From Phaeoceros laevis (Eukaryota; Anthocerotophyta; Anthocerotopsida; Notothyladales): a stretch of 44,339 bases of DNA. Made by a program: the position numbers and the translations under genes. Of the stretch, positions 19,184 to 29,587 are shown piece by piece (the first letter of the stretch is position 1; each line of letters starts with the position of its first letter). Below the pieces are notes generated by a model. The model saw only the letters and a list, made by a program, of their open reading frames with translations. It was not told the DNA's origin and made no database searches. The stretch lies in NCBI GenBank assembly GCA_049999765.1, contig JBNGIQ010009257.1:44770-89108 (forward strand), read 5' to 3'.

Positions 19184-20536
19184 ATGCTGAATGTAGCCTG
19201 TATGGCAGAAGGCCGGGAGCATCAGAACCATGGAGGGCCAGGGCGGGTGATTGTTAGAAGCCCGAATAGAAGTAATGCAGCAGCACAAGAGGATGAGGCA
19301 GCCAGGACTACACAAGTCACCAGCGAAGCGAGATTATCCGGGGGGCTCATACAGCCATTGCAAGGAAGTCGACAACAGAAGCTGCTGCAAATGCCATCAT
19401 ATCTGGGCATCACACACCCACTACATTCACAAGCGCAGCAAGGGAGGCAGATTCAGAGAACACAAGGGGAGGTCAGGCATGAAACGACGGATGCAACAGT
19501 AAGAAACCAGGGGGGGACAGAGAGTGAACTATCTCATAATCTCAACGCTGGAGGAGGGAACACAGCAGCCACGCAACGGACTGGTCAGCAACAAGAAGGA
19601 AGGACAGCCAAAGTGTTGAATGTAGCAGTGTGGAATTGCAACACCTTCTCAAACCTCAAGTTCCTGGATGCTACTACGAGACACAAAGACCTAGATGTGA
19701 TAACTTTCCTGGAGACAAAAGAAGTCGAGCTGGTAGATCGGAAGATTCCAGGGTATGTTCATCATATAGGGACACCTGGATACAGCAAACATCTGAGGAC
19801 AGAAAGAAGAATGGCAGCAAAGAGGAGTAGGTCAAGGACCACTAGCAGATGTATAGGACGCATTAAAGTATTCTTCAAGGAAGAGATAGCAGATAGGGTT
19901 AGTCTGCTGTGCATAAGCAAGTACAAACATTTTGTTTCGATCCTGTTTAAAGGAGACTACATGCAATGTACTGTGATTTTTGCGTACATCCCCCACAAGG
20001 TCAGCAAAATTCATGGGAGGAGAGGGACAGAAGCTCTTTTTTCAGAGCTGAATGACCACATCTGCAGCAGGAAGCAACACGGTCAAGTCTTTCTGATGGG
20101 GGACCTCAATGCCAGGACTAGGGGGCAGCAACCAGACTCATTATCTGCGAGGCTATACCCAAGAAAGACAGAGGATCATGGAGAAGGAGGACACGACGTG
20201 GCACTGCTGATGATGCTGCGAGCCAACGATATGATAATCGTCAATGGAACATCTCTGTTTCCGGACAGCTGGAGGAATACCGTCCACAAAGCAGGCAGAG
20301 CAACAACCCTGGATTATTTGTGTTGCACACGGCAGGATGCACGTGCATTGAAATCGTTCCAAGTTGCACGAAAGCTGGACAAATCCGATCATAGACTGAT
20401 TAAGATCTGCATCTCCATGGACCATACGAAGCAGGCAGTTTGTAAAAGGCCGAAACTCACAAAGTTGAGGGCTAGGAAGATTACAATCCTACCAAGCCGG
20501 GAAGTAGCCCTGCAGCAGGAATGGATGCTCTCATGA
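19184..20536 (+). pseudogene. LINE-1 ORF2: AP-type endonuclease
   Basis: The endonuclease nicks target DNA to prime reverse transcription. After a 145-residue N-terminal region of low complexity, the exonuclease-endonuclease-phosphatase fold starts at VLNVAVWNCNT. Catalytic landmarks: N in WNCNT, E in FLETKEVE, D and N in FLMGDLNAR, D in TLDYLCC and the closing SDHRLI. All are present, so the domain is complete. The frame ends at TGA 20534-20536 after a one-base deletion near 20524; the protein continues in the frame that opens at ATG 20533. ATG 19184 is the first in-frame start and follows two hairpins. Confidence 0.88.
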
Positions 20537-21417
20537 AGCAATTTGGCGGTAAAAGGAAGATCTGGGAGAAGGCTGCAAAGAAGGTAGCTGCACAAATGCA
20601 AAGGACTCTGATTAGAACTGCCAAGAAACATAGGACTAAGCCTCAGTGAGCAAACAAGAACGAGAGTCCGATGCCCCCATGGTACAGCAAGGCATGCCAG
20701 CAGCTGAGAGAAAAAATCCAAGTGCTTGTGGATAAGGGAGAGGAAGGATCCAGAATGTACAAGTTGCTGAAACAGAAGCACAGACACCTCTGTCGGGCCA
20801 AAAAGCGGGCTTTTCAGCAAAAGAAGGATGAAGCCGTCATGGAAATGTTGCAGAGGAAGCCGAAGAGCTTCTGGAATATTGTGAGGGCCACGAGACCACA
20901 GCTAGCTATCACGGAAGTGGCGGTTTGGAGAGCATATAGAGAACACCTGTACAACTCCATGCAACCACAGCATGTCATGCCATCCAGACTGAGACCAAGT
21001 GATGGCACAGATTACTTCAATAAAGATCTGGTCGAACAGGCAATACGAAGTCTAAAGAGAGGGAAGTCAAATGACGAGGATGGGTTGAGTGCAGAAATCT
21101 TCAAGATCTTGCAGAATACGTCGTTGGTTGAAGTGATGAGTAAGCTCTTCAACAAAATCACCACAGACGGCCAGCTGCCACCAGCATGGGGGAACAGTAT
21201 CTCAGTACCGCTGCACAAGAGAGGGGACACGTTGTTAACGGACAAATATCGTACGATTATGATCAACAGCATTTTTCACAAAGTAATGTTGAAGTGCATG
21301 GAAATTAAACTGAGAAGCCTGAAACTTCAGAAGCCCAACACAGCTCAGGCAGGTTTCCGGCGACGGTTCAGCTGCACAGATCATATCTTTCTCCTCCGCA
21401 TTGTCTTGAATCCATGA
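20533..21417 (+). pseudogene. LINE-1 ORF2: linker and RT fingers
   Basis: Continuation of ORF2 in the minus-one frame. A TGA at 20647-20649 interrupts it; a CGA arginine is the likely ancestor. After a basic linker (RAKKRAFQQKKDEAV) come the first RT blocks: LKRGKSNDEDGLSAEI, WGNSISVPLHKRGDTLLTDK, YRTIMINSIFHKVM and AGFRRRFSCTDHIFLLR. The frame closes at TGA 21415-21417, and the palm continues from ATG 21414 in the next frame. A one-base loss near 21406 explains the shift. Confidence 0.85.
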
Positions 21418-22949
21418 AGCTCAGAGGCAAGACCTTACATTGTTGGTTCATAGATTTCTCGAAGGCGTTTGATACAATCCCAAGAGCACTTCTCTGGGAC
21501 ACGCTGGACGACCTCAAGGTGCCGACAGGGATAGTCAGAGCAATTCAGATTCTATATCAGACAACCATGGTCGAGATGCAGGTGCACGATGAGTTCACTA
21601 CAAGCTTTAAATCCACAGCAGGAGTTAAACAAGGATGTCCTCTCAGCCCCTTGCTTTTCTGTCTATATATTCAATCTTTGCAGGAAAGGTTAGATGGTGA
21701 TCCTGGTTGCAAGCCATTTTCGGGATTGCAGCTTACCAGGATCAGCTGCCTCATGTTTGCAGATGATGTGGTCTTGATCTCAACCAGGAAAATTGGCCTA
21801 CAGAGGCAGCTCGACATCCTCCATAGCTTCTGCATGGAGAAATACCTGACGGTTAGTATGGAGAAGACCAAGTCCATGTCATTTGCATGCAAGACTGCTA
21901 TCCGAGCGGATTGGATTCCATTCAGGTATGGCAATGTACCCATCCAGCCAACAGCACATTACAAATATCTCGGGGTGGATTTCTATACCAATCTGCCGTT
22001 CAGGACGGCTAGGAAAGATAAGCTGACGAAGGCCACAGCGATGATGTGGGCCATGCAAGGATTGCTGGTGGATAGGTATGTCTCGAACACCTCGGCAGTT
22101 ATGAGAGTCTGGAAGGCCTGTGTAGTCACCAAGGCACTCTACGGAGTTGAAGTCTGGGGGCCTAGCTGCAAGGAGAGCAACTGGGAGGAGCTCAACAAAT
22201 TACAGATGGTATTCTTTAGACACCACCTTGGGGTCAGGCAACAAACTTGTAGAGCTACTATTTTGGCTGAGTTAGGTGAATTCACTCTTGAAATTGAAGC
22301 ATTGAGACGGACAGCCCGTTTCATGCTCAGGATCCTCAAAATGAAACCTCACAGACTGCCCCGACAGGCAGCTATTTTAGCTATCCAAACACAGAACGAA
22401 AAAAGGAAGGGCTGGATGCAAGCTGTGGAGGAATGGATGGCGAGGTGGGGGATCACCGGAGAACACATGAGCACACAAGGATTAGCAGTGTTGGAAGACA
22501 ACTCTATTCACAGAGCCTTTCTTAATGTCATTTGGGGAGAGGGCTCACTATCTTCAGACATGAGATACTATCGTCTACACATGCGGACTGGGCCAAAGTA
22601 CGGTAGATTTGCATACCTGACTGGCACCTTTCCCAGGAGGTACCTCATCCAGCTAGCTCGCATTCGCTTGAGATCGCATAACCTCAGAGTTGTGGCGGAC
22701 AGAGGACTCATACCGAGGGAAGACAGACTGTGTCAAAGGTGCATGCGCGGCGAAGTGGATGATGAAACCCATCTCCTGATTTCTTGCCCCGCCATGGAAG
22801 ACACTCGCCAACGTTTTCAGGATCTCCTCCAACCACCACAAAACCTGCAACAGCTCATGGCAGTCAGTGACCAACTCCAGCTTGGCAAGTATGTGACGCA
22901 AATCGTGACAAGACTGCGAGAATTGAAAGAACAGGCAGCACAGCATTAA
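21414..22949 (+). pseudogene. LINE-1 ORF2: RT palm and C-terminal zinc knuckle
   Basis: RT motif A is WFIDFSKAFDTIP, motif B is GVKQGCPLSPLLF, motif C is MFADDVVLI (active-site FADD), followed by EKTKSMSF and HYKYLGVDF. The thumb and C-terminal region run to a CCHC knuckle (CQRC ... THLLISC) typical of LINE ORF2 ends. The frame is intact for 511 codons, so this part has suffered least. It ends at TAA 22947-22949, about where the element probably ends. No RNase H domain is seen. Confidence 0.92.
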
Positions 22950-24099
22950 TCTGAAGGTAGTGGGTGAGGTAGAAGACAGCTGCCAGGAAATGGGACAGCC
23001 AGAACACTCTGAATGATTGACACTTGTAGTGACACATGCGAAGGCGATGCCCGTCGAGTAGGCGGTACCGTTTATTTATGTAGGCAAGGGACCGAGGGAC
23101 TGAGCGCTACGAACTCTTCATGATCATGGACACCCGAGAGTTAGCACCGAACAAATCTGTGCTCCCGAACAGTGACCTGACTGCTACTTATACTCGAACC
23201 GGAAACCCCAGACCACGAAGGGGGGCGCTATGTTCCCGACAACAGGGACGAGCCAAATGGGTAGCCGCGGCAGCAGTAGAAAAGATGCGACCTCAGTGTT
23301 TGGTATTTCATCAACTCACGGGCAGGAGCTTTCTTGAAGAAGGCAAGAGCGCTGCGACGAACAACCGAACTTATCGTTGCTTGGGAGAGGGCGCAGAAGG
23401 ACGGACTAGGGCTAGGCACTTACATGACTGGCAAGCATACGGCGATGACAGGCAGCGGAACGCACCTTTGCGCCACACCAGAATTGCAGGGCACCCACCA
23501 TAACCTGAGGGACCGAGGAAGGAGATCTCCTTGCATTCACCTGATGTTCTGCTGGCTGTCCAGAAAACCCACCTGTAAGAAGTAGCTACCGTGGACAGGC
23601 AGCGGCGGTGATAGGATTTTGCTAGGACTAGTAGGGGATTGGAGATTGCGGACACAAGAAGATCAGAGCGGCGTGTGTAAATGCATGAAGGTGCTGAACA
23701 TATGCCGAGGCTGAGATGGAATGCTATGAGGCCGGCCTGAAGATGAAGCTATACGATATCCCGACTTGACACTTGGAAAGCGCAGGATGTCAGGTTATCC
23801 CAGCACTCTCTCCATGTACTGGAATAACTTGGCATCGTGCCTTTTTCGGGTGTTGGATCAAACACGCGTTGGCCTCTTCAAGCCTTCTTCCTCTTATCTC
23901 TAATTAGCAAAACCTGCTGGTAGAGGCACATGTGTACAATGATGTGACAACGCAAGAGATAGTTGCTGCTAGATGGAGCATTACATACAGAGCTGCAAAG
24001 TTTAGGTGATCAAGAAAGCACACAGCAGCAATGCAAGTGCTGTTCGGAGAAGACATGATGCCACGCATAGAGTACAGCCTAACTCAGCTGTTTTGAACT
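22950..24099. other. Unassigned sequence after LINE-1
   Basis: It probably starts with a short LINE-1 3' tail. Open frames here (for example 23120-23503) have no recognisable domain and are not supported as genes. No tRNA or structured RNA was recognised. Confidence 0.45.
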
Positions 24100-24185
24100 A
24101 ATTGCTGGAAATGACAATGCACCCTAACAGCAGAAACATAACATGGTAAACGTAGATGTGATCCTCTTTTCCCTGCACAACTGCC

Positions 24186-24252
24186 AGCTAATGAGAGGGA
24201 TAGTCCTTGGACTATGTGAGGAGCTAATGAGAGGGATAGTCCTTGGACTATG
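24186..24252 (+). repeat. Perfect 31-base direct repeat
   Basis: AGCTAATGAGAGGGATAGTC and its following 11 bases occur at 24186-24216 and 24222-24252, separated by TGAGG. Not seen in the other units. Confidence 0.85.
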
Positions 24253-24327
24253 CCTCACATTAGTACACATCAAGTGGCAGCGCGCCTGATTCCCGAGAGG
24301 AGTTGCCGGCGTGTCCACCCTCTATTA

Positions 24328-24342
24328 CTACTACTACTACTA
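24328..24342 (+). repeat. (CTA)5 microsatellite
   Basis: Five CTA trinucleotides in a row within unit C. Confidence 0.9.
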
Positions 24343-25186
24343 ACAGGGACATGTACAAAGCCTGTAGCCAAGGCTGCTGGCAACTATTCTTGCTCAGGAC
24401 GGCATCCCAGGTGTACCAACCTAAGGACACAAGTCCAATCAAATCAAATTGGGCACATGGGGGTGAGCCACGCCTCACCCACTCCTCATCAGTGCCAAGT
24501 GGGGTCATTGCACATGTTTCTGGAAGACCTTTTGGCAAACCTATCCCAAAGAGACTTGTGCAAGCGATCTCCTATCATGTTAGTTCCTTCAACCATCGAA
24601 TGTTAGAACCAGAAGCATGTCATTCAATCACTCAAAAAACAACCTGTGTCTCCTACTGTGACATGTTGTTGTGCAGGTTGCCTCGCCCCTTCACTTGCTC
24701 CTCAAGAAAAGCTCACAAACTTGCAGGTTGGGCCAGTACTTCACACCACAGTGTATTCTTCACTAGGTGGCCAGAAAACTAGAGGTTGTGAACAGCAGAA
24801 TGTAGAATATGATTGGTATAGAAGTGTGTAGAGGCAAAAACGTGAGAGCTACAGGATCCTGAGTTTGTAGGAGGACTGAAGGCAGACCTCTGTAGGTTGC
24901 AAGGGCGTGAAAACTATAGAACAAGGGATGTGCAAGGTTTGAAACCTAGAATGCTGAAGTTGCACACAGGAAAAAGACACAGGGTGTAAGACTATGAGCA
25001 GATGTGAGCAGTACGAGGCTGGTGTTTGGAGTCCAGCAGACGGGCATCAAAGGCAGGGCACACGGAGCACTCTGTAGGCAAGGAAGTTCAGAGGAGCTGG
25101 AGTAGCACTTGGAGCAAGGCAAGATGAGGCAAGAGACTGAAAGACAAGAGACTGGAAAGGTTGGGAAATGACAGGAAGGGCTGGTG

Positions 25187-25195
25187 TTTATAGCT
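25187..25195 (-). promoter_or_regulatory. TATA-like box, minus strand, unit C
   Basis: GCTATAAAC on the minus strand at the right edge of unit C, aligned in position with the boxes of units 0 and B. Confidence 0.4.
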
Positions 25196-25639
25196 AAACG
25201 GGGCAACAAGGTCCCATAATTGCAGCAGCCTGGCCAGCGTTAGTTAGCGGGAACTTTTAATCTAAAGAAAGAAAAGCTGTCCTTTGGGGGCTGGGCGGAT
25301 CAATCATGTGATGCTGCTCTGCAAAGTCGAACCATTGTGGCAGTCTGCCTATTGGCCAGATGTCTGCTAAATCAGATCTCATTAAAGTCACTGTTGTTAA
25401 AAAATCGCATTGGGTAAGCAAGGTCTTTGCCAGGTCACAGCAAGGGATACAATGTTGTTTAGACAACGTACCTCTCGTATTTGGCTTGGCGGCTGTTCTG
25501 GCCACGTTATTTTTTAACTAAACAAAGTCAAGCACATTCTAGAAGGGTCAGTTGACTGCTGGAAGCTTCACGAAAATTCTGACTAGCTGGAAACTTGCTG
25601 CAAGTTTCACATTTCACATAGGCACGTATGCCCGTCAGC

Positions 25640-25830
25640 TATGACAATTTGCACAGTCCATACCCATGTATCATATGTCATGATGTTTGTGCCTTGTAAA
25701 ATACATAGATATCGAAGAAATCATGTAGTAGAATTTCACATACCAACTTGTATCACACACATACACACTGCAAATGCACGCAGTGTGTGTGTGTGTGTCC
25801 CCACCTACCATCCCGACATGCCCTGATATC
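25640..25830. repeat. Start of tandem-array unit D
   Basis: The CACACACATACACACTGC... segment matches the left part of unit B (6926-6975), including a hairpin at 25764-25787. The rest of the unit is not visible; it is replaced by the minus-strand reverse transcriptase element. Confidence 0.45.
25764..25787. other. Hairpin in unit D
   Basis: CACACTGC / GCAGTGTG, 8-base stem with an 8-base loop. Compared with unit B (CATACTGC / GCAGTATG), one T-A pair is replaced by C-G on both sides of the stem. Confidence 0.6.
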
Positions 25831-26062
25831 ATCTTCTAGTCGAGAAAATGCCCGTACAGTGGATGCAGTGTGCATCCCCTGTCCGGGGAGCACACCACAC
25901 CACTCGGGTTATGAAGGAACCTCGTACCTTAGGAATCAGCAGTCCGTCGCTTACGTTTTCCAGAAACTAGTTGGGTTCCAAGTGGAAGCTTCTCAAGAAT
26001 GTCCTCCTTTTCCACAAAAGCATCAGGAAAACAGCTGGTCATTAGAAACCTGCGTATGAGGC

Positions 26063-27717
26063 CTAACAACCTGTCCCTTTCGAAGCCATTTTGTTAAAGG
26101 CAGCTACTAAAATCAGGATTTCATCAACAACAAGTTGGGCAGAGCTGCAAATGTAAGCAAGCGGGAATACTTGAGTCAGAATAACCTTATAAGCCTGGCT
26201 GATCGCTCTGTTGGAGTGTAAATGTATAAACTGAGCAGTGGGGAAAGGTAGGTCTCTACGCTTATCATACTTCTGGCATTCGTAGCTGCCGGCTAGTGGA
26301 TCCAGAATGGTGAACTGGAATGACAAAAAATGTGCCCTAGTACCAATGACATTGTGCTCCATGTCTACAGGATATGCCTGAATCTCAGGCTCAATGTTAA
26401 CAATGTGTAATGGATAAATCCAAAAGGGGAGTCAGTAACTCTAGGGGTTGCAGGATCAAGGAACTGTAATGGAATCTTTGTGTTGAGCCAACACAGATCG
26501 TCAATATATCGTCTTGCATCAACAAACAAAGCCATTAGGTCAGTTTGACCAAGTTTTGCTAATCTGAGTATGAATTGGGATTCGTAGTGGAAAAAATAAA
26601 GGTTACACTAGACTGGTGAGCACGCAAAACCCATAGGAATACCTGATTGTTGTCTCCATACCGAATTATCAAACTGCACATAGCAGTGTTTCATAAGCCA
26701 GCTATATAAGTGGACCAGTCTGTCCAAGGACAACAAAATATATGAGCTCCGTTCAGTATCCTGTAGATCTGCTGCCCAACGAGTGTTATTAAAAGAGGCC
26801 TTGATATGGTCATACCTGACGGCCAGTAAGTGTTTACGAGGAACACTTTTGTAGGCCTGTTTGAAGGCTAATTTCATGCAGGCCGTAATGGCAGCTTCCA
26901 AAGAGTCCTCTCCCTCAGTCGGAATAGTCTCATAGCATCTTCCTATGTCGGCAACAAAGATATCATGGATCTTAGGTGGCATGTTTAAGGCCAGGTCCAT
27001 TGTAGACTCAGTAATCCAAAAAACAGAGGTTTGCACTTGCAAAAAGGTTCGGAAGGTCTCTTCCTTGCAGGCTGCCCACTCCTTAATCAAAGGCATGAGA
27101 GATTTGTAGCAATCGTAAGCAGGTCAGCTATTACCGAGAAAATGTAATCATGGGCATTGGTTAACCACGTGTATTTTTTGCGATGCTGTTTATATGTGGC
27201 CATCATGTATGATAATCCAGCGTCGGGATTATTGCCTATCTCAGGCAGCAGCTCGGTAATCTGTGTCTGCAAGTCTAGCAGGAGGTCATCTATATTAGTG
27301 GGAACATTGGACAAAATCACTGCTAGAAAGCCTGCTCAAGGCTTGGTTCTTGATCAGAGTTATACACATAAAGCAAGGCGTATTGGTTGCCTTGTCTAGG
27401 CCAGCTACGTACAGATGCTGTAATATCCACTGTAATTCATCATTTACCTCATATAGATCGAATAGGTACGGTTGGTAAGTTTAGCGTGCCTTTTTCTCTT
27501 TCCAAGCAGTAGTAAGCCTAGTCCAGGCTAGCTGCAAAAAAACTGCAGAAATCTCTTTCACCCAATCGTCTGAACGTATTGTCCCAACGTATCGTGAGGT
27601 TGCAGCGCAACAGATGGCAGGTGCTAGAATACTCATCCCAGAAGAGAAGCCTGAAGCAGGATTGCCACAGAATAAAAACCAGATACAGTTAAGACCTCCA
27701 ACAACTCTGTAGGATCA
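26063..27717 (-). pseudogene. Reverse transcriptase of Penelope-like type
   Basis: Read leftward from about 27717 through four frames. In order: DDWVKEISAVFLQLAWTRL; LDKATNTPCFMC; YMMATYKQHRKKYTWLTNA (template-contact region); motif A VADIGRCYETIPTE; SVPRKHLL; motif B QQSGIPMGFACSPV; a TAG at 26608-26610 where tryptophan is expected; then motif C RRYIDDLCWLN, YDKRRDLPFP and SNRAISQAYKV. These blocks fit a widespread RT family with GIPMG and RYIDD motifs, closest in style to Penelope-like elements. I see no GIY-YIG endonuclease, LTR or poly-A. The frame has at least two shifts besides the stop. RT identity is strong; the subclass is uncertain. Confidence 0.75.
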
Positions 27718-27736
27718 TGAGGGGGTTATTCTACAG

Positions 27737-29318
27737 ACAAGAGGTCTTCTGCGGGTAATGTCGGTACTAGGGAAAATTGAAGGAGTAAACCCTGTGGAAA
27801 AGGAGCTTGTGGAGTATGTGAGATAGACAACGAATGCTACGCCAGCATCTGTATATATCAAAGATGACATGTCTTTTCATATACGAATGAAGGATGCAAG
27901 GGAAGCCGAATCACTGCTGCAAACGAAGGAACTATACAAGGGAAGCCATCTGGTATACTTGGAGCCTTGGACTCCATAGGCGGAACTGGAAAAGACAGAG
28001 TTCTCTAAAAAAATTTTGTGGGTTCAACTGCCAGGACTGCAGGAAGACTGCATAGAGTATGCTAAACAAATAATCTCAGCCGTTGGGAGAAGTGTTTATA
28101 AAGACTAGGAAGGAGGATTTTTGGGTTAAGCATGCCAAGCCACGCTTTGGTGTGAAAGTAAAGGATATAAGTATGCTCCCAGAAGGAGTCATAATCCAAT
28201 TTATTGAGGGAGAGGACAGGGAAGAGGTATACCAACCCCTGGATAGTCCCGATCTGCCGACTCGCTGTAGGATGTGTGGCAGCAAAGAACACTTGCAAAA
28301 AACATGCCCTACTCAAAAACCCTGGAAGATGAAAATGCTAGGGCAGGGAGGGATGAAGCAAGAAGAGGCAATTATGCCGGGATTTGGTGGCAGCAGGAGA
28401 TCGCAGCCTACTTTATCAGAGGCCATGAATGAGACAAACTGCAGAATATGGAGAGGCCTTTTCAGAGAGCAAAACCAGGCAGAGATAACAGTTATTAAGG
28501 CAGGTATTATCTTGTGGAGAAAGAACAATGGTGGAGAAGAAGTCTGGTTACCTACGAGCTCCCAATGTTTTGCTTTTCCGTTGTGGACAGTGTCGAGTGG
28601 TGGCAGCAAGAATGTGAACTTGGAACAAGCTTGGGATAGGGCTGAAGACAAAATGTGGAACATAATAAGTAACGATTTCCCAAAATTACCAGAAGAGGAC
28701 AAGGAGCAGATGCTAAAATTGATGCATAAACAGGTGGTCTCTCACTGCATTCAAAGAGACACTCAATACATCTATTTTGTAGGTGTCCTACAGGTAGAAG
28801 GTGATTTTGATGAGCAACACAGCCGGCAGGAACAATGGATAAGTTAGAAGAAATTGAAGGACTTGATCAGAGATGGAAACAAAGACAAAGGGACAGTACC
28901 TTTGAGTATACGTGCTTTAGCAAGGGCGCTGGCTGAACAAATCGAGTGGGGGGAACCTCTTCAAATCTTGGTCTCTGGTCATTTGCTAGTGAAGAGTAAA
29001 CAGGGCAACTTGCAGGAGAGGAACTCAAAAAAATTGAAAGGTAAACTAGAAGACAGGATCAAGGGTGAGGCGAAAAAACCAAAGGAAGAGTGGCGAGTAG
29101 TGAATAGGAATAAAGGCAGCCCCAAAAAACAAGTGACATCGTCTTTAGGAAAGCTACAGAGACAGTAGGTAAAACAAAAGAAAACAAGACTGGAGGAGAA
29201 GACTTACGTACAGGGGATAAGGAGGGCAGTGAGGCCCAGGAAGCGGCCTTGTCTTCCGGAACAGGATCTCCAGAGTGAAGAAGCCTAATGAGAGTGGAGC
29301 CACAAAAGCTGATCTGGA
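27737..29318 (+). pseudogene. LINE-2 ORF1, N-terminal part (DUF4283-like, CCHC knuckle)
   Basis: A gag-like RNA-binding protein typical of plant L1. The first frame (27737 to about 28100, with two TAGs) has the DUF4283-like signature KKILWVQLPGLQEDC and YAKQIISAVGR. After a shift, 28083-28847 has FGVKVKDISMLPEGV, then the zinc knuckle CRMCGSKEHLQKTC (CX2CX4HX4C). Next comes a region YFVGVLQVEG ... LKDLIRDGN ... LQILVSGHLLVK that resembles the repeated domain in the right part. Another shift near 29130 and a TGA at 29276 precede the copia-2 insertion. The frame open at the insertion site (frame of TGG 29315) matches the frame open after it (TGG 35882). Confidence 0.82.
29314..29318. repeat. 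Target-site duplication CTGGA, left of copia-2
   Basis: Identical to 35881-35885; marks the copia-2 insertion into LINE-2 ORF1. Confidence 0.92.
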
Positions 29319-29554
29319 TGTTGGAAAACCCTAACACCTTCGTTTAGGTTTAATTAACTTTAATTAAACTACACAAACTCTAGTTGAAGTATGTAGGGTT
29401 AGTTAGACGTTAGTGAAGGTGACGGTTACAACCGTCGCCTGTCCCGAGACATAAGTGCTGCCGGCACGAGTGGACTCTTGTCCTTGCATCCCTTTTCTTG
29501 CAATGCACACTTCTCTAAGCTATAAGATCTGATGCAAACTTAGTATTAACAACA
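29319..29554 (+). repeat. 5' LTR of copia-2
   Basis: TGTTGGAAAACC...ATTAACAACA, 236 bases, followed directly by the primer site. Confidence 0.95.
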
Positions 29555-29566
29555 TGGTATCAGAGC
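29555..29566 (+). promoter_or_regulatory. Primer binding site (initiator Met-tRNA), copia-2
   Basis: TGGTATCAGAGC immediately after the 5' LTR, the same as in copia-1. Confidence 0.92.
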
Positions 29567-29587
29567 AGGACTACGCTAGAAGTGGCT

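Larger units (their letters stand above)
16000..22970 (+). mobile_element. Non-LTR retrotransposon LINE-1 (APE-type)
   Basis: An almost complete LINE: ORF1-like coiled-coil frames (16783-19170), AP endonuclease (19184-20536), RT (20533-22949) and a C-terminal CCHC knuckle. Boundaries are approximate; I see no poly-A tail or target duplication. It is distinct from LINE-2 (different endonuclease sequence, no zf-RVT tail, different ORF1). Frameshifts break both ORFs. Confidence 0.85.
24100..25260. repeat. Tandem-array unit C
   Basis: The core at 24454-24562 matches units A and B (ATGGGGGTGAGCC, CCCACTCCTCATCAGTGCCA, AGTGGGGTC, TTTCTGGAAGACCTTTTGG, CTTGTGCAAGCG). A purine-rich plus-strand region and a minus-strand TATA box (25187-25195) follow, as in unit B. 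The left part of the unit is missing, apparently replaced at the LINE-1 side. No gene is recognised. Confidence 0.65.
27718..29318 (+). mobile_element. LINE-2 (plant-type L1), left part
   Basis: The 5' portion of an L1-type LINE, interrupted at 29318 by copia-2 and resuming at 35881 (TSD CTGGA, 29314-29318 and 35881-35885). Its left boundary is near the start of the minus-strand RT and cannot be fixed. Confidence 0.8.

Noticed and set aside
23120-23503. 127-codon ORF after LINE-1
   Set aside because: No domain, no start support and an overlapping open frame on the other strand.
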